6,251 nt of DNA from Maritimibacter sp. (GCA_020441225.1 JAGRMP010000296.1:7734-13984), one strand, 5' to 3'. Numbered from the stretch's first letter, positions 1 to 5,320 are shown. Translations and numbers: made by a program. The notes: generated from the letters alone by a model not told the origin.

Positions 1-506
1 TGCACGGGCTGCCGCATTGGGCGGTGTCGATCGCGCTCGAGCACAAGGGCGAGATCGTCGCCGGGGTGATCTTCGACCCGGCCAAGGACGAGATGTTCTA
101 CGCCGAGAAGGGGCAGGGCGCCTTCGTCAACGAAAGCCGCCTGAGGGTCTCGGGGCGCTCGAAGATGATCGAGGGGCTGTTTGCCACCGGCGTGCCCTGG
201 GGCACCAAGCCCGACCTCCCCGAAACGCTGCAGGACCTCGCCCGGCTGATGCCGGTCTGCTCCGGCGTGCGCCGCTGGGGCGCCGCCGCGCTCGACCTCG
301 CCTATGTCGCGGCGGGCCGTTACGACGGTTACTGGGAACGCGGGCTGCATGCCTGGGACATCGCCGCGGGGCTGGTGATCCTGCGCGAGGCGGGCGGCTT
401 CGTCGAGCCGATCGACCCCGAAGGCCATATCATCGAAGACGGCGCGCTGATCGCCGCCAACGAGGCGATCTTCGCCAAGTTCGCGAAAATCATCCGCGGC
501 GCCTGA
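1..506 (+). CDS. Inositol monophosphatase family protein (5' truncated by window edge)
   Basis: This is the C-terminal part of an IMPase/SuhB-like phosphatase, a Mg2+-dependent enzyme that removes phosphate from inositol monophosphates or related sugar phosphates in the cytosol. The frame is open from base 3 (first codon CAC) to the TGA at 504-506, giving 167 visible residues of a family usually about 260-270 long, so roughly 95 N-terminal residues lie outside. The visible part opens with GLPHWAVSIALE, which in this family follows directly after the metal-binding DPLDGT motif. A GTG at 24 is an internal valine, not the real start. The second family signature is clear: RRWGAAALDLAYVAAGR near 270-320, then WDIAAG at 354-371, whose Asp (357-359) is a metal ligand in the family. 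True substrate specificity within the family (inositol-1-phosphatase versus a related phosphatase) cannot be told from this fragment. GC hairpins follow the stop. Confidence 0.93.
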   Translation, partial: HGLPHWAVSIALEHKGEIVAGVIFDPAKDEMFYAEKGQGAFVNESRLRVSGRSKMIEGLFATGVPWGTKPDLPETLQDLARLMPVCSGVRRWGAAALDLAYVAAGRYDGYWERGLHAWDIAAGLVILREAGGFVEPIDPEGHIIEDGALIAANEAIFAKFAKIIRGA

Positions 507-511
507 CCCGG

Positions 512-539
512 CGCGCCCCGCGACGGGCGTACGGGCGCG
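512..539 (+). terminator. GC hairpin after the IMPase gene, possible terminator
   Basis: CGCGCCC at 512-518 is the exact reverse complement of GGGCGCG at 533-539, five bases after the stop codon. A competing hairpin pairs CGCCC (514-518) with GGGCG (525-529). There is no T-run after either, so this is not a canonical intrinsic terminator. The position directly after a stop is the main support. Confidence 0.3.
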
Positions 540-878
540 GTCGGTCGCCGGATGGGCCAGATACCGACCAGTTTTCGCCGCAGAGGCGCGGGGCACCGGA
601 TGTCGTGCCGGTCAAATGTGCCCATCGCCGCCGCGACCGGAAATGCGGCGGCTGCGCGGCCCGTGCCCCGCCGCGCGCGCCGAGGCGTATTGCCTCGAAA
701 TAACTTAAAAACTTAGGGAAACCGGCCAGCGCCCCCCGGTCACCCCATCGACGGGCGGAAAAACGCTGTTCTTGGGGTGCGCAGGCCCCACTGAGGCGAA
801 ATCGCCCAATTCCCGTCCCACTCGCGCCGCATTGCGCGGTGATTCTCGGTCGGACACCTGCTCGAGACCTCTTCATCT

Positions 879-883
879 GGGAG
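879..883 (+). promoter_or_regulatory. Ribosome-binding site of the pilin-like gene
   Basis: GGGAG lies 6 bases before the ATG at 890 but only 3 bases before the adjacent in-frame ATG at 887. The spacing favours 890 as the start codon. A GTG much further upstream at 839 is not supported by conservation or by an SD. Confidence 0.6.
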
Positions 884-889
884 ATCATG

Positions 890-1108
890 ATGGATAACCA
901 AAAAGCCAGGCACCGGATCGGACCCATTGGCAAGGTCCGGGACTTCCTGCGCGACGATGCCGGTGCCGTTACCGTTGATTGGGTCGTCCTGACCGGGATG
1001 ATCGTTCTGCTCGGCATGGCCTCCGCTTTCGCTGTCGCGGCCAACATTCCCGGCCTTGCCGACGACGTGGGAACCTATATCGGAGACACCGAGATCGGCG
1101 TCGAATGA
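890..1108 (+). CDS. Flp/type IVb-like short pilin protein
   Basis: This encodes a 72-residue protein with a basic N-terminal leader, one hydrophobic helix (about residues 31-52) and a short polar tail. The motif G25-A-V-T-V-D30-W31 matches the Flp prepilin cleavage region, typically G|ATAIEY, with Asp in place of Glu at +5 and Trp in place of Tyr at +6. Cleavage after G25 would give a 47-residue mature subunit. In the Flp family such proteins are processed by a TadV/CpaA-like prepilin peptidase and assembled by the Tad machinery at the inner membrane; none of that machinery is in this window, so the gene is an orphan here. The start at 890 is chosen from the GGGAG spacing; 887 would add one Met. 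A GC hairpin follows the stop. The pilin-like fold is well supported by the motif and hydropathy; actual assembly into a pilus is inference, and it may be a small pilin-related membrane protein of unknown role. Confidence 0.8.
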   Translation: MDNQKARHRIGPIGKVRDFLRDDAGAVTVDWVVLTGMIVLLGMASAFAVAANIPGLADDVGTYIGDTEIGVE

Positions 1109-1121
1109 GGCCTGAAGACGC

Positions 1122-1143
1122 GGCCGCGCCCTCTGTCGCGGCC
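1122..1143 (+). terminator. GC-rich hairpin after the pilin-like gene
   Basis: GGCCGCG (1122-1128) pairs perfectly with CGCGGCC (1137-1143) around an 8-nt loop, starting 13 bases after the pilin stop codon. There is no downstream T-run, so termination strength is uncertain; the position fits a transcript end. Confidence 0.4.
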
Positions 1144-1158
1144 CCGGGGACCGCTGCG

Positions 1159-1201
1159 CCCGACGGTCACGCCCGCCTGACCCACCCGACGGTCACGCCC
1201 G
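1159..1201. repeat. Exact 17-bp direct repeat in the convergent spacer
   Basis: CCCGACGGTCACGCCCG occurs at 1159-1175 and again, identically, at 1185-1201, with a 26-bp period and a 9-bp spacer. The TGACC at 1178-1182 lies between the two GGTCA segments (1165-1169 and 1191-1195) and can pair with either, each time leaving an 8-nt loop. The repeat is in the non-coding gap between the pilin-like gene and the 3' end of the rhomboid gene. Confidence 0.85.
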
Positions 1202-1231
1202 ACCGAAGCGCGCGACAGCGCCGCGCCCCGG

Positions 1232-1978
1232 CTAGCGCCGCCGCCGCACCCTGGGCACCCGACTTTGCTCCAGCTTGTATCGCACTTCGGGATGGTCCGG
1301 GTGGCCGTCGGTGCGGGTCCAGAACGCCGGACCGCCGAGCCTGAGCCAGACCGGCACCGCCCCGATCAGCCCGACGATGAACCCGCCCGCATGCGCCCAG
1401 TGCGCAACCCCACCGGCATCGGCAGGGTTGGTCGCGCCGTTGAACACCTGAAAGCCGAACCACAGCGCGAGCATGATCCACGACGGCACCGGGAAGACCT
1501 TGAAAATCACCACGATGATGATGAGCACATCGACGCGCGCGCGCGGGAACAGGAGCAGATAGCCCCCCATCACCCCGGCGATGGCGCCCGAGGCGCCGAC
1601 CATCGGCACTTCGCTGAGCGGCGAGGCGGCCACCTGCAGCGCCACCGCGCCGAGGCCGGAGGCGAGGTAGAACACCAGATAGCCAAGGTGCCCCAGCTTG
1701 TCTTCGAGGTTGTCGCCGAAGATCCACAGAAACAGCATGTTGCCCGCGAGATGCATGAAGCCCGCGTGCAGGAACATCGAGGTCACGGCGCCTTCGAGCC
1801 CGACTCCGTGGGTGATCTTCACCGGCACGGCGCCCCAGGTCCAGAACAGCTCGAACAGGGCGCGTTCGTCGCTGAGCAGCCCGACATAGCTCAGGAACAC
1901 GCCGATATTGGCCGCCATCAGCGCATAGGTGACATAGGGCGTGCGGCTCGACGGGTTGTGGTCGCGGATCGGGAACAT
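1232..1978 (-). CDS. Rhomboid family intramembrane serine protease
   Basis: A 248-residue polytopic membrane protein that cleaves transmembrane segments of other proteins within the membrane. The catalytic pair is visible: Ser130 in GASG (128-131) and His196 in AHAGG (195-199). His76 and Asn80 in HLAGNM match the oxyanion-side residues of GlpG. The family's WxFGDN-like element (WIFGDN, 85-90) follows. Six hydrophobic helices can be traced from about residue 15 to 212. The tail after residue 215 is polar and ends in a run of arginines, likely cytosolic. The ATG at 1978 is the first possible start because an in-frame TGA lies four codons upstream; no clear Shine-Dalgarno precedes it. It stands alone: the pilin-like gene converges on it and a + strand tRNA lies behind it. 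Its substrates cannot be predicted. Confidence 0.93.
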   Translation of the reverse strand: MFPIRDHNPSSRTPYVTYALMAANIGVFLSYVGLLSDERALFELFWTWGAVPVKITHGVGLEGAVTSMFLHAGFMHLAGNMLFLWIFGDNLEDKLGHLGYLVFYLASGLGAVALQVAASPLSEVPMVGASGAIAGVMGGYLLLFPRARVDVLIIIVVIFKVFPVPSWIMLALWFGFQVFNGATNPADAGGVAHWAHAGGFIVGLIGAVPVWLRLGGPAFWTRTDGHPDHPEVRYKLEQSRVPRVRRRR

Positions 1979-1984
1979 GTCGGC

Positions 1985-2013
1985 AGGTCACACCAGGGCG
2001 GGCGGCCCGTCAA
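1985..2013 (-). promoter_or_regulatory. Weak candidate promoter of the rhomboid gene
   Basis: On the minus strand TTGACG (2008-2013) is followed after 17 bases by TGACCT (1985-1990). The -35 matches five of six consensus bases; the -10 matches only the first and last T. Transcription would then begin at or next to the ATG at 1978, which would explain the missing Shine-Dalgarno by leaderless initiation. The weak -10 makes this tentative. Confidence 0.3.
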
Positions 2014-2024
2014 GCACGCAGCGC

Positions 2025-2056
2025 AGCCTGGTGCGCCACCCCGGGGTGCGCAGGCT
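2025..2056. repeat. 32-bp inverted repeat between tRNA-Leu and the rhomboid gene
   Basis: The outer arms AGCCTG (2025-2030) and CAGGCT (2051-2056) enclose the perfect 12-bp palindrome CACCCCGGGGTG (2037-2048). The internal loops are unequal (6 and 2 bases). It could act as a factor-independent pause or stop for minus-strand transcription coming from bioY, or as a protein-binding palindrome. Three Ts follow it only on the + strand. Confidence 0.6.
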
Positions 2057-2095
2057 TTCCCCGGGCCCCGCGATGGTCTAGCCTCGCGGCCGCTG

Positions 2096-2179
2096 GCCCG
2101 CGTGGTGGAATGGTAGACACCGGGGACTTAAAATCCCCTGGCTTCGGCCGTGCCGGTTCGAGTCCGGCCGCGGGTACCA
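2096..2179 (+). tRNA. tRNA-Leu (anticodon UAA)
   Basis: All arms can be drawn. The acceptor stem is GCCCGCG (2096-2102) with CGCGGGT (2169-2175), closed by a G-U first pair. The D stem is GTG/CAC (2105-2107 and 2118-2120). The anticodon stem is GGGGA/TCCCC (2122-2126 and 2134-2138), around the 7-base loop CTTAAAA with anticodon TAA at 2129-2131. The class II variable arm is 13 nt with a GGC-TTCG-GCC hairpin (2140-2149). The T stem is GCCGG/CCGGC around TTCGAGT (2157-2163). The discriminator is A2176 and CCA is encoded (2177-2179). The UAA anticodon, long variable arm and A discriminator all indicate leucine. It is on the opposite strand to both neighbours and ends only 18 bp from the bioY stop. 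Confidence 0.97.
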
Positions 2180-2197
2180 GCGGGCGCCGGCATGCGC

Positions 2198-2746
2198 TCA
2201 GGCGGTGCGCGACAGGAGGCTCGCCGGACGGGCGCGCGCAAGCGCTGCGGTCACCAGCCCGGTGATCACCGCCTTGGCGAGGTCGCCGGGGATGAAGGCC
2301 ACGACGAGCGCGGTCGCGTCGACCAGGGTCTTGTCGAGCACGATCGCCATGCCGACGATGCCGAAAGCGTACATCACCACGATCCCGCCGATTACCGAGG
2401 CCACGCCCGCGACCACCGCCAGCGGTGCGCCGCGCCAGCGCTCGACGATCAGCCCGATGACGAAGGCGGCCGCGACGAAGCCCGCGAGGAAGCCCGCCGT
2501 GGGGCCGACGAAGACGCCGAGCCCGCCGCGTCCGCCCGAAAGCAGCGGCAGGCCGAGCGCGGTGGTGAACAGGAACAGGAGCACCGCGGCGGTGCCGCGC
2601 TTCGCGCCCAGCACGCTGCCCGCCAGCATGATCCCTAGGCTCTGCGCGGTGATCGGCACACCGAAGCCGAGCGACAGCGGCGGCACGATCCCGAGGACAG
2701 CGATGAGCGCCGCGAAGAGCGCGATATAGGCGAGGGTCTTTTCCAT
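2198..2746 (-). CDS. bioY: Biotin transporter BioY (substrate-specific S component)
   Basis: A 182-residue hydrophobic protein that captures biotin at the cytoplasmic membrane as the S component of an ECF-type importer. Family marks in order: PITAQSLG at 31-38; GGRGGLGVFVGPTAG at 71-85, the most characteristic BioY element; and FIPGDLAK at 151-158, with Asp155 and Lys158 where the family's biotin-binding residues lie. Hydrophobic segments span most of residues 4-170. Length is normal for the family. The ATG at 2746 has GGGAG six bases upstream on the minus strand. It is the last gene of the bioM-bioN-bioY unit, 18 bp after the bioN stop. BioY alone can take up biotin in some bacteria; with BioM and BioN it forms the high-affinity system described in Rhodobacter capsulatus. 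No BioR-type operator was seen in the window. Confidence 0.95.
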   Translation of the reverse strand: MEKTLAYIALFAALIAVLGIVPPLSLGFGVPITAQSLGIMLAGSVLGAKRGTAAVLLFLFTTALGLPLLSGGRGGLGVFVGPTAGFLAGFVAAAFVIGLIVERWRGAPLAVVAGVASVIGGIVVMYAFGIVGMAIVLDKTLVDATALVVAFIPGDLAKAVITGLVTAALARARPASLLSRTA

Positions 2747-2764
2747 GGGTCACTCCCGGTCTTG

Positions 2765-3379
2765 CTACCCGCGGTCTTGTTCTACGAGGCCGCCGCGGGC
2801 CTTGAGGGCCTCGCTTACCCTGTCGGCATCGTCGAGCGCAAGCACCACGAGCGGCATCACCACCCGCCAGCCGGCCCGGCGTGCCGACCGGGCGCGCCAG
2901 CTTTCGCCGAGCCGGGCGGCTTTTTCCTGCAGCACCGGGATCATCCGGATGACGAGGCCGATGCCGATATCGAGCGCGCGGGTGTTGATCCCGAGCCGGG
3001 TAAGCGGCGCGAGCAGCCAATGGACGACGGCCATGATATCGCTGAGCCGGGTGGTCATGGTGACCAGGTTCGCGAGGCCGACCGCGGTGAGCATCCTGAG
3101 TGTGATCACAAATCCGGCGGCGAGCTCGCCGGTGACCGCGTGCCAGACCAGCAACACCGCCGCGAACGGCCACAGGACCCTCAGCCGGGCAAGCCCGCCG
3201 CGGAAAAAGACCGGGCCGGGCAGGGCGTAGAGCGCGAGGCAGAACAGTGCGGCGATGGTATGGACGGCGAGCGACCCGGTGCTCGCGAGCCCCACCGTCG
3301 CGACCACGAGCCCGCCGAGCTTCGCCGCGGCAGGCCAGTCATGCGCCCGGGTTCTAACCGGGGAGGTCAGAGATATCAT
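2765..3379 (-). CDS. bioN: ECF transporter transmembrane component BioN (EcfT family)
   Basis: A 204-residue integral membrane coupling protein (T component) that joins the biotin-binding BioY to the ATPase BioM. Hydrophobic segments lie near residues 21-55, 66-82 and 88-107, with further ones to about 180. The two short cytoplasmic coupling motifs of EcfT proteins are present: ARS at 163-165 (within RARSAR) and ARG at 194-196 (within ALKARGG). These dock onto the ATPases. The ATG at 3379 lies inside the end of bioM, so the two genes overlap by 26 bp, and an AGGCGG-like SD precedes it. bioY starts 18 bp after the TAG at 2765-2767. The tight packing predicts one transcript and coupled translation. 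Confidence 0.93.
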   Translation of the reverse strand: MISLTSPVRTRAHDWPAAAKLGGLVVATVGLASTGSLAVHTIAALFCLALYALPGPVFFRGGLARLRVLWPFAAVLLVWHAVTGELAAGFVITLRMLTAVGLANLVTMTTRLSDIMAVVHWLLAPLTRLGINTRALDIGIGLVIRMIPVLQEKAARLGESWRARSARRAGWRVVMPLVVLALDDADRVSEALKARGGLVEQDRG

Positions 3380-4121
3380 CTTGCGCCGCCTGCCGGGTCA
3401 TGTCGTCGAGATAGGCCTGCATCACGTCGCCCGGGTCTCCCGCGCGCGCGATCCGCCCGCGGTCGAGCCAGAGCATGTGGTCCGAGCCCGCGAGGTCGTC
3501 GGGCGCGTGACTGATATGGATCACCGCGCCGGGGAACAGCGCGAGGTAGCGCCCAAGCTGTGCCCTGGTGGGGATGTCGAGCCCGGCGAAAGGTTCGTCG
3601 AGGATCAGCGTGCCGGGCGCCATCGCCGCCACCGCCATCAGGCAGACAAGGTGCTTCTGCCCCTGCGACAGGGTGGCGATCGACGCCTCGGCCCAACCCG
3701 CCTTGTCGAACCGCGCGAGCACCGCCCGCGCCCCCGCCTCGGCGTCGCGCTTCGACTGGCCCATCTGGGCGAGGCCGAAGGCGATCTCCTCGAGCACGGT
3801 CGGAAAGATGATCTGGTGGTCGGGGTTCTGGAACAGGATGCCGACATCGCGCAGTGCCGCGCGGCGGTCCTGCCCGAGGTCGTGGCCGTTCAGCAGCGCC
3901 CGGCCTGCGCTGGGCGCGACCAGCCCGGCGATCACCCGGGCGAGGGTGGATTTGCCCGATCCGTTGCGCCCGACCACGCCGAGGCGGCGAAAGCTCAGAT
4001 CGAGCTCGAGCCCCGCGAGCACCGGGCGGCTTTCGAGCGTCAGCCCGAGCCCCTCGAGGGTGAGCCGCACCGGGGCGGCGTCGGTCGGCCGAGGGGCCGC
4101 TGTGCCTGGGTCCGCTGTCAC
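3354..4121 (-). CDS. bioM: ECF biotin transporter ATPase BioM
   Basis: A 255-residue ABC ATPase that powers BioNY. Walker A GRNGSGKST is at 51-59, the Q-loop FQNPDHQ at 97-103, the signature LSQGQ at 151-155 (Gln replacing the usual Gly, as in BioM/CbiO-like proteins: LSQGQKHLVCLMA), Walker B LILDEP at 172-177 with the D-loop GLD after it, and the switch His205 in HISHA. The FQNPDHQ form of the Q-loop is typical of ECF ATPases. The start is GTG at 4119-4121, supported by GAGGAA five bases upstream. This gives an Ala/Pro-rich extension of about 17 residues before the conserved VRLTLEGL; an internal GTG at Val18 is an alternative but has no SD. It heads the operon and overlaps bioN by 26 bp. 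The aglR stop is 144 bp upstream on the same strand. Confidence 0.94.
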   Translation of the reverse strand: MTADPGTAAPRPTDAAPVRLTLEGLGLTLESRPVLAGLELDLSFRRLGVVGRNGSGKSTLARVIAGLVAPSAGRALLNGHDLGQDRRAALRDVGILFQNPDHQIIFPTVLEEIAFGLAQMGQSKRDAEAGARAVLARFDKAGWAEASIATLSQGQKHLVCLMAVAAMAPGTLILDEPFAGLDIPTRAQLGRYLALFPGAVIHISHAPDDLAGSDHMLWLDRGRIARAGDPGDVMQAYLDDMTRQAAQDDISDLPG

Positions 4122-4145
4122 GCCGGTTCCTCAGCCTGGGTCCGC
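4104..4145. repeat. 12-bp direct repeat flanking the bioM start codon
   Basis: GCCTGGGTCCGC occurs exactly at 4104-4115 and 4134-4145, a 30-bp period. The first copy is inside bioM codons 3-6, the second is in the leader just upstream of the SD. A short CGCCGG follows each copy after an unequal gap (4121-4126 and 4149 on, imperfect), suggesting an old tandem duplication. Confidence 0.75.
4127..4132 (-). promoter_or_regulatory. Ribosome-binding site deciding the bioM GTG start
   Basis: On the minus strand GAGGAA lies five bases before the GTG at 4119-4121. This favours the GTG over the downstream GTG at Val18, which has only GC-rich sequence before it. Confidence 0.65.
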
Positions 4146-4146
4146 G

Positions 4147-4162
4147 CCGCCGGGGACGGCGG
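4147..4162. other. Hairpin in the bioM leader region
   Basis: CCGCCG (4147-4152) and CGGCGG (4157-4162) form a 6-bp all-GC stem with a 4-base loop. On the minus strand it lies 26 bases before the bioM start. No T-run follows, so it is more likely leader structure than a terminator. Confidence 0.4.
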
Positions 4163-4172
4163 TGTCTCACGT

Positions 4173-4196
4173 CAGATCATCTGTACAGATCATCTG
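4173..4196. promoter_or_regulatory. Tandem 11-bp repeat and 12-bp palindrome upstream of bioM (candidate operator)
   Basis: Two copies of CAGATCATCTG lie at 4173-4183 and 4186-4196, separated by TA (13-bp period). Their junction forms the perfect palindrome ATCTGTACAGAT at 4179-4190, centred on GTAC. It lies about 58 bp upstream of the bioM start and 75 bp after the aglR stop. A weak minus-strand promoter can be drawn across it: TTGCCC (4214-4219), 19 bases, then GATGAT (4189-4194). A GT-AC core is common among GntR-family operators, but the regulator is unknown. It does not match the published BioR box of the TTATAGATAA type. Confidence 0.55.
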
Positions 4197-4235
4197 CACG
4201 GTGATGTCGGGGAGGGCAAGACGGTTTCCCGGGCG

Positions 4236-4249
4236 CTGCCGCGGGGCAG
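4236..4249. terminator. Short GC hairpin after aglR, weak terminator candidate
   Basis: CTGCC (4236-4240) and GGCAG (4245-4249) form a 5-bp stem with a 4-base loop, 17 bases after the aglR stop codon on the minus strand. No T-run follows, so readthrough into bioMNY cannot be excluded. Confidence 0.25.
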
Positions 4250-4265
4250 GGGCCGGGACAGCGGG

Positions 4266-5303
4266 CTATTCGGCGGCGCTCTGCATCCGCGGGCCGGTCG
4301 ACTGCCCGAGAATGAGCTCGGCTTCGAGCAATTCCTGCGACAGCCCGGCTTCGGGGTTTTCCACCATCTCGATCAGCATATGCGCCGCGTGCCGCCCGGC
4401 TTCGCGCACCGAGGAGCGGGTGGCGGTGAACATCGGCACGTCGCCGCGGTTCTGCAGATAGCTCAGATCGTCGTCATGGGTGACGATCGAGACGTCGCGG
4501 CCCAGCCGCAGGCCCGCTTCGCCGATCGCCCGGCGCACCCCGAGCGCGGAGATGATCGAGGAGACGAGAAAGGCGGTCGGCGGGTCCGGCCGGGCGAGGA
4601 AGGCGCGCGCCGCGTCGTGGCCGTACATCTCGGTCATCTCCTCGCCGGTGACCAGGTCGGGGGCGACGTCGAGCCCGCGCGCAGCGAGCGCGTCCTCGTA
4701 GCCGGCCCGCCGGCGGATCGCGAAATCCATGTCCCCGAGCCCGTTGATGAGCGCGATGCGGCGGTGGCCGAGGTCGAGCAGCAGATCGGTCGCCCGGCGG
4801 AAGGCATGGGTGTTGTTCATGTCGACCCAGGCATAGGGTTCGTCGCAATCCGAGGCCCGGCCATGCACCACGTAAGGTATGCCGATCTCGTTGAGCAGGT
4901 GGATCCGCTGTTCGGCGAGCTTGGGCGAATGCACGATCAGCCCGTCGACCGCGCCCTTGGTGCGCAGCTCGCGGTAGGTCTGTTCCTGCAGATTGTCCGG
5001 CACGATGGTGAGCAGCATGTCGTAGCCGCGCGCGGCGTAGACCTCGCCGGCGCCGGCAACGAAATCGGTGAACACCGGGTTCATCATCTCGTGGCGCGAC
5101 GACAGCGGGATCACGTGCCCGATCGCCATTGCCCGGCCGGTGGCCAGCGAACGGGCGCGCACATTGGGCCTGTAGCCGTGGATCTCGGCCGCTTCGCGCA
5201 CCCGCCGCCTGGTCGCCTCCGACACCTCCGGGTACCCGTTCAAGGCCCGGCTCACCGTCGTCTGCGACAGGTTCAAGAGCTCTGAGAGATCCTTCAGTTT
5301 CAT
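4266..5303 (-). CDS. aglR: LacI-family transcriptional regulator, probable AglR (alpha-glucoside repressor)
   Basis: A 345-residue LacI/GalR regulator. The N-terminal helix-turn-helix covers residues 3-23 (LSQTTVSRALNG at 12-23), followed by PEVSEATRRRV (25-35) and the DNA minor-groove hinge RARSLATGR (49-57). A periplasmic-binding-protein-like sugar-sensing domain runs from about residue 60 to 338, with VSIVTHDDDLSYL at 271-283 where the family has its conserved Asp-rich effector segment. Length is normal. The ATG at 5303 is the first possible start, with an in-frame TGA six codons upstream; no clear SD precedes it, and a GAAACGTTTC palindrome ends only 7 bases away. It is divergent from aglE, which together with LacI-type operators at both ends of the spacer indicates repression of alpha-glucoside uptake and of itself, relieved by a sugar ligand. 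The family is certain; the AglR assignment rests on aglE being the neighbour. Confidence 0.9.
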   Translation of the reverse strand: MKLKDLSELLNLSQTTVSRALNGYPEVSEATRRRVREAAEIHGYRPNVRARSLATGRAMAIGHVIPLSSRHEMMNPVFTDFVAGAGEVYAARGYDMLLTIVPDNLQEQTYRELRTKGAVDGLIVHSPKLAEQRIHLLNEIGIPYVVHGRASDCDEPYAWVDMNNTHAFRRATDLLLDLGHRRIALINGLGDMDFAIRRRAGYEDALAARGLDVAPDLVTGEEMTEMYGHDAARAFLARPDPPTAFLVSSIISALGVRRAIGEAGLRLGRDVSIVTHDDDLSYLQNRGDVPMFTATRSSVREAGRHAAHMLIEMVENPEAGLSQELLEAELILGQSTGPRMQSAAE

Positions 5304-5310
5304 TGCGCCG

Positions 5311-5320
5311 GAAACGTTTC
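5311..5320. promoter_or_regulatory. LacI-type operator next to the aglR start
   Basis: GAAACGTTTC is a perfect 10-bp palindrome with the central CG typical of LacI-family operators. It is 7 bases from the aglR ATG and inside its predicted leader, fitting autorepression. Confidence 0.65.

Larger units (their letters stand above)
507..886. other. 380-bp non-coding stretch with GC hairpins
   Basis: I see no convincing gene here; the open frames that cross it lack family features and a ribosome-binding site. It holds the post-IMPase hairpin (512-539); an 8-bp perfect stem, GCCGCCGC 627-634 with GCGGCGGC 645-652, around a 10-nt loop; a 6-bp stem, CGAGGC 681-686 with GCCTCG 692-697; and then an AT-rich patch at 698-716. 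Further on, TGGGG at 773-777 can pair either with CCCCA at 743-747 (7 bp when extended to CACCCCA/TGGGGTG) or with CCCCA at 786-790. The promoter of the downstream pilin gene should lie in this stretch, but no good -35/-10 pair could be picked. Confidence 0.5.

Noticed and set aside
17..703. A 228-codon frame overlapping the IMPase gene
   Set aside because: Arg-rich out-of-frame reading; the other frame carries the IMPase motifs.
839..889. Upstream GTG start extending the pilin-like protein by 17 residues
   Set aside because: GGGAG spacing and the short leader typical of Flp-like pilins support 890.
1265..2116. A 283-codon + strand open frame opposite the rhomboid gene
   Set aside because: Same shadow effect; it is full of Arg, His and Glu, has no family motif, and runs into the tRNA gene.
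2096..2179. tRNA-Leu as an integration site for a mobile element
   Set aside because: No integrase, no second partial tRNA copy and no atypical genes flank it; the neighbours are ordinary chromosomal genes.
4122..4265. A BioR box (TTATAGATAA type) upstream of bioM
   Set aside because: Looked for on both strands here and elsewhere in the window; no match was seen.
3255..5285. A 676-codon open frame on the + strand running opposite bioM and aglR
   Set aside because: It is a shadow of the GC-biased codons of two clear minus-strand genes, is rich in Arg, Gly, His and Pro, and shows no domain. The minus-strand products have complete motifs.
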